Made by a program: the position numbers and the translations under genes. A stretch of DNA of 35,844 nt from Methanobacteriaceae archaeon UBA349 (GTDB lineage: Archaea > Methanobacteriota > Methanobacteria > Methanobacteriales > Methanobacteriaceae). Below are positions 29,435 through 35,844 of this stretch, piece by piece. The stretch covers positions 1-35,844 of the forward strand of contig DAWK01000017.1 in assembly GCA_002509745.1 (NCBI GenBank), given 5' to 3'. How positions within the stretch are numbered: the first letter of the stretch is position 1; each line of letters begins with the position of its first letter. Below the pieces are notes generated by a model, which worked only from the letters and a program-made list of their open reading frames with translations, was not told the origin of the DNA and did no database searches.

Positions 29435-30967
29435 ATGGAAGAAAAAGTTCAAATTGGTTGGATTACATTAATTGTTGTCTCGCTTTCAGCTTTTGTAATT
29501 GCTTTAGATACTACATTTATGAATGTGGCCATAACTACGCTGGTCAAAGATCTAAACACAACTGTGGGCACGATTCAGTTTATAATTGCGGTTTATGCAC
29601 TCACCATGGCCGCATTAATGTTAATCGGCGGAAAACTCCAGGATGTAATGGGTAAAAAACGTACATTTCTTATTGGAGCTGCTATTTATGGTATTGGAAC
29701 TACTATAGCTGCTTTAAGTATTAATACATTCATGTTACTCATAGGATGGTCTATTTTAGAGGGTATTGGGGCTGCTTTAATGACTCCGGCCACGGCATCA
29801 ATTATCAGTGGAACATATCATGGTAAAGATCGTACTTTTGCTTTGGCCATTTGGACTGCCATGGCCGGAGTGGCTGCAGCAATTGGTCCGTTATTTGGGG
29901 GATTTTTAACCACATTCTTTAGTTGGAGGTGGGGCTTTGGTCTGGAATTGCTTATTATATTAACCATTATTACTTATTCGGGCCATATTAAATACTTCAA
30001 ACCAATTATGGAACGTTCAGATATCGATGTTTTGGGAGCCATACTTTCTGCGGTAGGTATAGTGGTTTTGGTGTTAGGTGTTTTACTACTCAATTCCTTT
30101 AAAACATGGGCCTATGCTCCTTACTGTATGGGGATTGGAGTTTTAATTCTCATTGTATTTTATTTCTATGAAAAAAGGAGAATTGCTCAAAATAAAATAC
30201 CTCTATTTGATGTTCATTTACTTAAAAACAGTGATTTCACGTTAGGAACCAGTACTCGTCTTCTAATGAATCTAGCTCTTGCAGGAACAGTTTTCGTAAT
30301 GCCTGTTTTCCTGCAGACAGTATCTGGTGCAGATGCATTTACAACTGGCCTAATTTTAATGCCACTCACAGTAGGATTACTAGTATTCTCAATTATCGCC
30401 TCGAAAATTTCTGGAAGGCTTCCCCACCGTACTATAATTGCCATAGGATTCGCTGTGGCATTACTAGGAGCTATTATTCTCAGATCTCAGTTCAGTTTAT
30501 ATACTCAACTAATTGACCTGGTTCCGGGAATGTTCTGTTTGGGAGTGGGCCTGGGATTGTCCATTCCACTAACGGCGGATGTGATACTTACCAGTGCCGG
30601 TGATAAAAAACAGGCTGATGCATCAGGATTCATGTCAACTGGAGCCAATTTGGGATCATCCATGGGAACAGCAGTAATTGGAGTAATATTAATTTTAGGA
30701 GCCATCAGTGGTTTATACACGGCCATAGATACTACATATCCCGACCAAATCACTAAAGAGCAGTATAAAGAAAATCTCGGATTCTATTTTGAAAAACTAG
30801 GGACCACTAATGTGCAACAATTGAAAAATCAAACATCTGCAGATTCGAATATGGTAAATATTACCATAACAACAGCGATGAGATATGCTATGGATGCCGT
30901 ATCTATTTTTATGCTTCTGGGATTAATATTATCTCTCTTTTTGAGGCCTATTGGTAAAGATGGATGA
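29435..30967 (+). CDS. DHA2-family MFS drug efflux transporter (EmrB/QacA-like, 14 TMS)
   Basis: A 510-residue proton-coupled exporter in the cytoplasmic membrane, of the length and hydropathy of the 14-helix DHA2 group. LDTTFMNVAI in helix 1 carries the family's membrane acidic residue. Motif A appears as GKLQDVMGKKR between helices 2 and 3, and motif C-like GPLFGGFLTTFFSWRWGF follows helix 5. A long extracellular loop near residue 430 precedes the last helix. GAGG lies before the ATG. No regulator or membrane-fusion partner is adjacent. The substrate cannot be deduced. Confidence 0.92.
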   Translation: MEEKVQIGWITLIVVSLSAFVIALDTTFMNVAITTLVKDLNTTVGTIQFIIAVYALTMAALMLIGGKLQDVMGKKRTFLIGAAIYGIGTTIAALSINTFMLLIGWSILEGIGAALMTPATASIISGTYHGKDRTFALAIWTAMAGVAAAIGPLFGGFLTTFFSWRWGFGLELLIILTIITYSGHIKYFKPIMERSDIDVLGAILSAVGIVVLVLGVLLLNSFKTWAYAPYCMGIGVLILIVFYFYEKRRIAQNKIPLFDVHLLKNSDFTLGTSTRLLMNLALAGTVFVMPVFLQTVSGADAFTTGLILMPLTVGLLVFSIIASKISGRLPHRTIIAIGFAVALLGAIILRSQFSLYTQLIDLVPGMFCLGVGLGLSIPLTADVILTSAGDKKQADASGFMSTGANLGSSMGTAVIGVILILGAISGLYTAIDTTYPDQITKEQYKENLGFYFEKLGTTNVQQLKNQTSADSNMVNITITTAMRYAMDAVSIFMLLGLILSLFLRPIGKDG

Positions 30968-30982
30968 TAATAATTCATAATC

Positions 30983-31002
30983 TTTTTTAATTTTCTTTTT
31001 TT
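30983..31002 (+). terminator. Oligo-T terminator of the efflux pump gene
   Basis: Runs of six, four and seven T lie 15-35 nt after the MFS stop codon, as expected for archaeal termination. Confidence 0.5.
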
Positions 31003-31172
31003 AAATTTTAAAAAATATAAAGTTATTTTGTTAATTGTAGGAATATTTACTTTTTTTAAAAAAAATAGATATTAAGATGAATTAAAATAAAAAAAGTTTT
31101 AAGATAGGTCTAATGTAAAATTGTATTTTATAGTGATCTGTTTATTATGTTCTATCAACTTTGGATCAGTAA

Positions 31173-31204
31173 TTTTCATATTTTCATATTTTCATATTTT
31201 CATA
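31173..31204. repeat. Four tandem copies of an octamer
   Basis: TTTTCATA is repeated four times without interruption and then runs into a T stretch. It lies between the efflux pump terminator and the 3' end of a surface-protein relic. Confidence 0.9.
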
Positions 31205-31226
31205 TTTTTTGATTGTTGGATGATAT

Positions 31227-31472
31227 TCATTCACTAATCGTTATTTTAATAGTTCTAGAGTCACTTCCACCCATTGCATCCGATACTGTGAAAGTCACAT
31301 TATATTCTCCTACTTCCTCTGCTTTAGGAATTCAACTGAATTGACCATTTAATTGATTAAATTCCACAGTTTTTGGTAATTCTGGGGTGCTGGCCTTAGT
31401 ATAATTTAAATTATAACCTGCAGTACTAATTGCTGCAACTGTAAATTTTAAAGGTTTCCCCACTCCTCCGTA
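31227..31472 (-). pseudogene. Remnant of a surface protein with an Ig-like (PIG/cadherin-like) domain
   Basis: Reading the minus strand, VGKPLKFTVAA, later LPKTVEFNQLNGQFS and GEYNVTFTVSD followed by SDSRTIKITISE, is a recognisable putative-Ig repeat of large archaeal surface proteins. An in-frame TGA at 31332-31334 stands where the family has the conserved Trp (FSW.P), a single-base TGG to TGA change. The domain ends at TGA 31227-31229. It begins directly after the stop of the 102-residue membrane-protein gene, in the same frame, with no start of its own. The rest of the surface protein is missing. Confidence 0.7.
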
Positions 31473-31781
31473 TTAATTTTCCAAAGCAAATAGTGCAGTT
31501 TTGTTAGCAGTCGGATCTTTATGGGCTAAAAATCCACCTAGGGCTCCCACAGCAGCACTAGCTACTCCTACTAGAACTGTATAATTATTATCCGTTAACC
31601 CAATGCTCACCACTAAGGCAACCACTGCCACGGTTGTCAATCCTAAAAGGCCTATCGCTTGTATTTTGTGATGGCTACGCATATTAACTCTGTTTTTAAA
31701 TATGGGCTTAATTAAATAGCTTAAAATCCCTACTGCTCCTAGAATAATTAAAACCTGTATTAAAAATCCATAATAACTCAC
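31473..31781 (-). CDS. Small three-helix membrane protein
   Basis: A 102-residue hydrophobic protein with predicted membrane helices at about 5-25, 43-63 and 67-88 and a short polar tail (HKDPTANKTALFALEN). I recognise no named family. The first in-frame start is GTG at 31781 overlapping an AGGGGTGA run, so the start is approximate. Immediately after its stop, in the same frame, lies an Ig-like domain relic, so this reading frame may have been joined to surface-protein DNA by deletion. Confidence 0.55.
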   Translation of the reverse strand: MSYYGFLIQVLIILGAVGILSYLIKPIFKNRVNMRSHHKIQAIGLLGLTTVAVVALVVSIGLTDNNYTVLVGVASAAVGALGGFLAHKDPTANKTALFALEN

Positions 31782-31888
31782 CCCTAATTAAGTATTATAA
31801 TATATTTTTTATTAATTCTTTTATATATTTTATGTTGAATTGGTTAGATTATCATTATTTATATAAGAAATATGGGAATAGTCTCAAT

Positions 31889-32158
31889 ATGAAAAATAAA
31901 AATTCCAGCACAGTAGTGTTCCCGGGCAGAACCATATCTTGGAGACGGAGTAAAAAAGGATGGTCTATGATTATCATGCCCGACAGTATTAGAATAGATA
32001 ATAATCACGGTTACTGTCACATTCACATAGAATACAAAAAAAATTACCAAAACATAAAAGAAAACAGCTTAGAGGCAATTTACTCTATTATAACGGACCA
32101 TATAGAAATAAACAAAGGGATTAATTTAGATGAATTAAAAAAGGAGCTTATAAATTGA
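31889..32158 (+). CDS. Small protein coupled to a winged-helix gene (possible toxin)
   Basis: Protein of 89 residues from the ATG at 31889; an upstream ATG at 31832 would give 108. I prefer 31889 because TATA-like TTATATAA (31858-31865) lies the right distance for a leaderless start there, while 31832 would precede it. The chain holds FPGRTISWRRSKKGWSMII, then GYCHIHIEY with an HxH pair, and an acidic helical end. Its last codons overlap the next start by four bases (TTGA), so the two are translationally coupled. The arrangement, small basic protein plus small DNA-binding protein, resembles archaeal toxin-antitoxin pairs such as DUF6516-like with HVO_A0114-like; this is inference. Confidence 0.6.
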   Translation: MKNKNSSTVVFPGRTISWRRSKKGWSMIIMPDSIRIDNNHGYCHIHIEYKKNYQNIKENSLEAIYSIITDHIEINKGINLDELKKELIN

Positions 32159-32589
32159 GAATTAAACTAATCCGAGAATTAAAAGGCCGGGAACTGGTTC
32201 AAGAATTCAGAAAAACATATGGTTCTATTTATGAGCTGGAAAAGCTCTATGAAAATAACCTGGACAATTTGAAATTATATACTGATTTGGAGGACTGGAA
32301 ATACTTTTCAGAGAATCTAGATGAGATATTGGAAGATGGTAAGATTTTGTTTACAGATAAATTAGTTTTAGGCGGAGAGGAAAAAGAATTATTGAATTTG
32401 ATAATTAATAAAAAACCTCAATCAATCAAGGATCTGGCCCAGATGCTTAAATGGGATTTAAAGACGATTTACCCTAAAATTATTCAATTAGAAAAATATG
32501 ATTTGATTGAACTTAAATCAGGGCCTAAAAAAGCATTGGTACCTGCAGCAAAATACAATAAGATAGAGATTATGGATAATTGTTCTTAG
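32155..32589 (+). CDS. Winged-helix DNA-binding protein (HVO_A0114-like; possible antitoxin)
   Basis: A 144-residue protein starting at TTG 32155, which overlaps the preceding stop codon. The C-terminal half (about 75-140) is a winged helix: EEKELLNLIINKKPQSI, then the recognition-helix region DLAQMLKWDLKTIYPKI and a wing ending in VPAAKYNKIEI. This matches the MarR/HVO_A0114 style of archaeal small regulators. The N-terminal half is acidic and helical and could bind the product of the upstream gene. Autoregulation of the pair is likely but not shown. Confidence 0.68.
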   Translation: MRIKLIRELKGRELVQEFRKTYGSIYELEKLYENNLDNLKLYTDLEDWKYFSENLDEILEDGKILFTDKLVLGGEEKELLNLIINKKPQSIKDLAQMLKWDLKTIYPKIIQLEKYDLIELKSGPKKALVPAAKYNKIEIMDNCS

Positions 32590-32810
32590 TTAATTATGAT
32601 TATTTAATTTATGGTCACAATATTGAAAAATAAGAAATTTGTTATTAATTATTAAAAAATTGTCAAATCTTGAAACAAATTAGAAGATTATGCTCCTAAA
32701 ATCAATAATATTATGTTTAATTAAAATAAACTTATTAAAATATAATGGTAATATAGATCAATTTTAGCATAGGTATAGAATATTAAAAGATTGAAAGTAG
32801 GTGGAAGACA

Positions 32811-33956
32811 ATGACTAATAATGAATCTACATCCTTGCCAGTGCCGGCTTATGCAGGTGGCACGAAGGCGATTTCTCTAACCCCAACTGTTGGCACACCA
32901 CGCCGAGATTATGCTGAGATGTTTATTCCTGGTGATGAGGAGCTTGAAGATGGTGAGATACGTATCACAGTACTTGGAAGTGGTAATCCATGGCCCACAC
33001 GCGCTCAGGCCTCGGCAAGCATCCTGGTTGAAGTTGGAAATCCCGAGCGTGATATCTTCATTTTCGACATAGGAACTGGTGCTATTGCGAACTACGCGAG
33101 CCTAAAACTACCAGTAAATGCACTCAACAAGGTATTCATTACTCATCTGCACGCTGATCACACCAGCGATCTGATCACACTCAGTGGCAGCTTGGCTAAA
33201 GTAGGACGTGCCGATGGTCCGGTCTATGTGTGGGGACCCAGTGGTTCCGAACCCCGCTTGGGTACGAAGCACTTCTGCTCAGCGATAGAAGAAGTGCTGG
33301 CCTGGAACAACGCTGCTGACAAAGGAGCTATTAATCCAGACAGTCAGAAAATTGTAGTATCGGAGTTTGATTTCAGCCAGACGCAGGTCGTTTACGAGGC
33401 GAATGGTGTCAAGATAACGTCTTTCCCTGTTGTCCATTGCATTAGTGGTGCGGTGGGCTATCGTCTTGACTTCGCCGACCTTTCGTTTTGTTTCTCAGGT
33501 GATGCGCGACCTTCATGGCCCCTCGTCCACGCCTGCGAAGGTGGTGTCGATCTGTTGATTCACGAATGCTTCCCTCCTGCCAAGGCCCTCGCGGCAGCTT
33601 CTGGCCTATCCATTGAGCGGGCGACGATAGCTATTAATGCTGCTCATACCTCACCAAAGGCTGCTGGAAAGGTATTTGGTATGGTAAAGCCACGTATGGC
33701 TGCTCTATGGCATACAATGCTCTCGCCCCAGATTATATCTATGATATTCGAGGAACTCGGCAGTGTATATGAATGCCCAGTCGTCCAGACCCAAGATTTG
33801 ACAGTATTTAATATTACGGCGGAAGCTGTCGTTTCCCGTCAGGTTAAACAATTCGACCAACTTCCACCGACTCCGGGGAAGCAGAGTGTCACATATGTGC
33901 CTGTGGTGGAAGAACCACCTGAGTGGTGGAAAGAGGCACTTATACCACTAGAATAA
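32811..33956 (+). CDS. MBL-fold metallo-hydrolase, probably horizontally acquired
   Basis: A 381-residue metallo-beta-lactamase-fold hydrolase of the RNase Z/arylsulfatase-like group. The zinc motif HLHADH gives H112, H114, D116 and H117. SFPVVHC, FSGDARP, HECFPP, AAHTSP and ALWH supply the later ligands in order. It resembles proteins annotated as the guanitoxin-pathway hydrolase GntH, but no other guanitoxin genes are here and the substrate is unknown. AGGTGG precedes the ATG. G+C and codon choice (many CGC, CTG, GCC) differ sharply from all neighbours, which indicates recent transfer, probably from a bacterium. Confidence 0.88.
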   Translation: MTNNESTSLPVPAYAGGTKAISLTPTVGTPRRDYAEMFIPGDEELEDGEIRITVLGSGNPWPTRAQASASILVEVGNPERDIFIFDIGTGAIANYASLKLPVNALNKVFITHLHADHTSDLITLSGSLAKVGRADGPVYVWGPSGSEPRLGTKHFCSAIEEVLAWNNAADKGAINPDSQKIVVSEFDFSQTQVVYEANGVKITSFPVVHCISGAVGYRLDFADLSFCFSGDARPSWPLVHACEGGVDLLIHECFPPAKALAAASGLSIERATIAINAAHTSPKAAGKVFGMVKPRMAALWHTMLSPQIISMIFEELGSVYECPVVQTQDLTVFNITAEAVVSRQVKQFDQLPPTPGKQSVTYVPVVEEPPEWWKEALIPLE

Positions 33957-33982
33957 GTCTAGTAATTGGCATGAGGTGATGG

Positions 33983-34036
33983 ATGGAGAAATTCGGTGAT
34001 TTACAAAAAACATCAGGACTGAATGTTGTTTTTTAA
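33983..34036 (+). pseudogene. Truncated start of a former gene downstream of the MBL gene
   Basis: GAGGTGAT (33973-33980) directly precedes an ATG at 33983, but the frame runs only 17 codons (MEKFGDLQKTSGLNVVF) before a stop. A good ribosome-binding site without a gene suggests that the rest was deleted. The opening is reminiscent of carboxymuconolactone-decarboxylase-type N termini, which is only an impression. It may have been co-transferred with the MBL gene 27 nt upstream. Confidence 0.3.
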
Positions 34037-34059
34037 CATTTAAACTGCTTTATTTCTTT

Positions 34060-34092
<33 letters not shown>

Positions 34093-34234
34093 CTTTTTCT
34101 TCTTGAAGAGGGTTTTTTGGCTTATTAAGCAACTATCCATAGTTTTCACTGTGATGATTACCTGGATTTTGTTCTATTATTAATGATCTCTGGAAATAAA
34201 TGTGCATCTTTGATAAATTCATGTTTATTTTTAG

Positions 34235-34258
34235 TTCGTTATAGTGGCGTTTAACGAA
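34235..34258. promoter_or_regulatory. Inverted repeat upstream of ku
   Basis: Perfect 7-bp arms TTCGTTA (34235-34241) and TAACGAA (34252-34258) surround a 10-nt spacer, 93 nt before the ku start. It could be an operator for the ku-ligase operon or a small hairpin. No other strong structure is seen between it and ku. Confidence 0.35.
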
Positions 34259-34350
34259 GATTATTATTAATTTTAAATAAATTGAAATTTTAGCAAAAAA
34301 ATAATGCTGAAAAGAAATATAATAATAATTATATTTTAGGAGGGGTTATT

Positions 34351-35115
34351 TTGAGGTCAATTTGGTCTGGATATTTATCTTTTGGCACAATTGTTATTCC
34401 TATTAGAACTTATGCTGCGAGTGAAAATCTGCATGTGGGATTTCACCAAGTCCATAAAACGGATTGTGGTAGAGTTAGATACAAAAAAGTTTGTGAAAAG
34501 GATGGCAAGGAACTTAAAGCCGAAGACATTGCGAAAGCATATTTTATAGCTGGAGAATGTATTAAATTTACTGATGAAGAAATAGAATCCCTTAAACCTT
34601 TTAGAAATAAAATGATGGATGTTCAGGGATTTTGTAGAATAGAAGAAATACCTATGGTTTCTCTATCTAAACCATACTATATTGGAACGGAATCTTCTAA
34701 AAAAGGTGGTGTGGGAAAGAGTTTTCTCCTTTTAAAAAATGCCATGGAAAAAAGTGGTAAAGTAGCCATAGTCAAATGGGTTTCAAGAACCAATGAATAC
34801 ATTGGAATGCTAGAATCACATGGAAAAGGCCTACTTCTAAAACAAATGCTCTATCACGAACAGATAAGATCTCCTGAAGAAATAGATGTTATTGAAACAG
34901 AAGTTACACCAGACCTGGTGGATAAAGGAGTTAAAGTTATTGAAAAGATGACCTTTGACTTTAATTGGGCCGATTATCAGGAAGAATATACGGCTGAGGT
35001 TAAAAAATTAATAGAAAGAAAAGCAATGGGTGAAGAATTAGACGTAAAAGAAATAAAGGCTCCTGAAACACGATCTATTGAATCTGAACTGGAAAAGATG
35101 CTGGACAGTGTTTAA
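34351..35115 (+). CDS. ku: Prokaryotic Ku, DNA end-binding protein of NHEJ
   Basis: Homodimeric ring that binds DNA double-strand ends and recruits the ligase. The 254 residues cover the Ku core, with a shorter C terminus than many bacterial forms. The N terminus RSIWSGYLSFGTIVIPIRTY is the family hallmark; RVRYKKVCEKDGKEL and the VAIVKWVSRTNEYIGML segment follow. The start is TTG, with AGGAGGGG about eight bases upstream. Its TAA is followed at once by the ATG of a LigD-type ligase. Ku is uncommon in archaea; a Ku/ligase NHEJ system has been characterised in Methanocella, so lateral origin is likely. Confidence 0.96.
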   Translation: MRSIWSGYLSFGTIVIPIRTYAASENLHVGFHQVHKTDCGRVRYKKVCEKDGKELKAEDIAKAYFIAGECIKFTDEEIESLKPFRNKMMDVQGFCRIEEIPMVSLSKPYYIGTESSKKGGVGKSFLLLKNAMEKSGKVAIVKWVSRTNEYIGMLESHGKGLLLKQMLYHEQIRSPEEIDVIETEVTPDLVDKGVKVIEKMTFDFNWADYQEEYTAEVKKLIERKAMGEELDVKEIKAPETRSIESELEKMLDSV

Positions 35116-35844
35116 ATGATAGAACCTATGCTGGCTCAGTTAAAAAGTAATGTCTTTAATTTGGATGGATCCTGGCTAATAGAACCTAAATATGATGGTG
35201 AAAGATTAATTGCACAACGCGAAGGTAATTCCATAACATTATGGACACGTAGAGATATTCAAGTTTCTTATAAGTTCCCAGAAATAGTTTCTGCTTTAAA
35301 AAAGAATATAAAAGGAGAAAACTGGATACTAGATGGTGAACTAACTGTATCGGATGGCTTTCGACAGCTTCTAAAACGTAATGTAGAAGATAAATTCAAG
35401 ATAAGCATTTTGTCGCGTAAAATACCTGCCACCTACAATATATTTGATATTATTAATTGGGATGGTGAATTCGTTATGGAAAGGCCTTTAATAGAACGTA
35501 AATCTCTTCTTTTGAAGGCAGTTAATTTAGATGAATTCATTGATCTAATAGATTTTCAAGAATTAAATGATATAAATAAACAATTGAATGATAATTTAAA
35601 AGCTGGTTTTGAGGGAATTGTTTTAAAAAAAACTTATTCGCCATATGAACCAGGTAAAAGATCCGGAAAATGGATTAAAATAAAAAAACAGGACACTATT
35701 GATGTTTATGTGGTAGGAGCTACTAAAAGTACGGGCAGTATAGCTTTTGGAGCATTGATTCTCAAAAAAGATGGAAAATTTTTTGGACAACCCCCGGTTA
35801 CGCATGGAGACAGGTCACGGCAGACCAGGGCTAAATTGCGTTCG
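35116..35844 (+). CDS. ligD: ATP-dependent DNA ligase, LigD ligase-domain type (partial, runs off window)
   Basis: The frame is open from ATG 35116 to the right edge, 243 codons without a stop. Motif I EPKYDGER holds the adenylated K25. Later come YNIFDII (motif III region), GFEGIVLKK (motif IV) and KWIKIK (motif V). After these the OB-fold begins (DVYVVGATKSTGS, FGALILKKDG) and is cut by the window end. It starts with the adenylation domain, so no polymerase or phosphoesterase domain is fused at the N terminus, unlike bacterial LigD. Zero-gap coupling with ku indicates one operon for end joining. An alternative start is the Met four codons later. Confidence 0.94.
   Translation, partial: MIEPMLAQLKSNVFNLDGSWLIEPKYDGERLIAQREGNSITLWTRRDIQVSYKFPEIVSALKKNIKGENWILDGELTVSDGFRQLLKRNVEDKFKISILSRKIPATYNIFDIINWDGEFVMERPLIERKSLLLKAVNLDEFIDLIDFQELNDINKQLNDNLKAGFEGIVLKKTYSPYEPGKRSGKWIKIKKQDTIDVYVVGATKSTGSIAFGALILKKDGKFFGQPPVTHGDRSRQTRAKLRS

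Overview
The window reads as a chromosomal segment of an AT-rich methanogenic archaeon, most likely a Methanobacterium-like member of the Methanobacteriales. The information-processing genes are archaeal (MCM helicase, aIF2-beta, NMD3, archaeal-type TyrRS, a HhH-MutS-like ATPase). Many starts are preceded by GGTGA/GGAGG-type Shine-Dalgarno sequences and others look leaderless behind a TATA box. MCM lies directly upstream of aIF2-beta, followed by NMD3 and TyrRS. No rRNA, tRNA, CRISPR array or intact insertion sequence was seen.

Layout. (1) 1-718: non-coding, AT-rich, with a GC-rich structured island near 321-467 that looks like a small RNA. (2) 719-6979, minus strand: a trehalose or sugar-phosphate cluster, read as GalT/HIT-like nucleotidyltransferase, otsB, NDP-sugar pyrophosphorylase, a divergent phosphohexomutase and otsA. 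A perfect 23-nt palindrome sits at its promoter. (3) 7020-8400: a gene graveyard holding a frameshifted Nmad-like remnant, a second frameshifted copy of the 3' end of the MutS-like gene, and unidentified coding relics. (4) 8401-10596: a bacterial-type katG lying between the two direct copies of the MutS-like 3' end. (5) 10725-17189, minus: MutS-like ATPase, a long U32 protein, and a REC-PAS-GAF signalling protein. (6) tmk on the plus strand at 17487. (7) 18222-23424, minus: a small conserved protein, tyrS, NMD3, aIF2-beta and mcm. (8) 23660-30967: a photolyase-like protein apparently without its Fe-S ligands, a small membrane protein, rlmE, a YfcE-like phosphodiesterase, two envelope or secreted proteins, and a DHA2 efflux pump. 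(9) 30968-34350: accessory region with an Ig-like surface-protein relic, a small membrane protein, a tightly coupled two-gene unit ending in a winged-helix protein (toxin-antitoxin-like), and a GC-rich MBL-fold hydrolase that looks foreign. (10) 34351 to the right edge: ku followed with no gap by an ATP-dependent LigD-type ligase, a minimal NHEJ operon cut by the window edge.

How the genes could work together. The pyrophosphorylase would make an NDP-sugar, OtsA would make trehalose-6-phosphate, and OtsB would dephosphorylate it. The mutase and GalT-like enzymes could supply or recycle hexose-1-phosphate or NDP-hexose. KatG, the photolyase-like protein and Ku/ligase form a scattered set of oxidative and DNA-damage functions, of which katG and the MBL gene show signs of lateral acquisition. 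The most instructive structure is the katG island. Its flanking MutS-like copies differ at 17 positions over 69 codons, all silent, which points to a related donor genome rather than local duplication.
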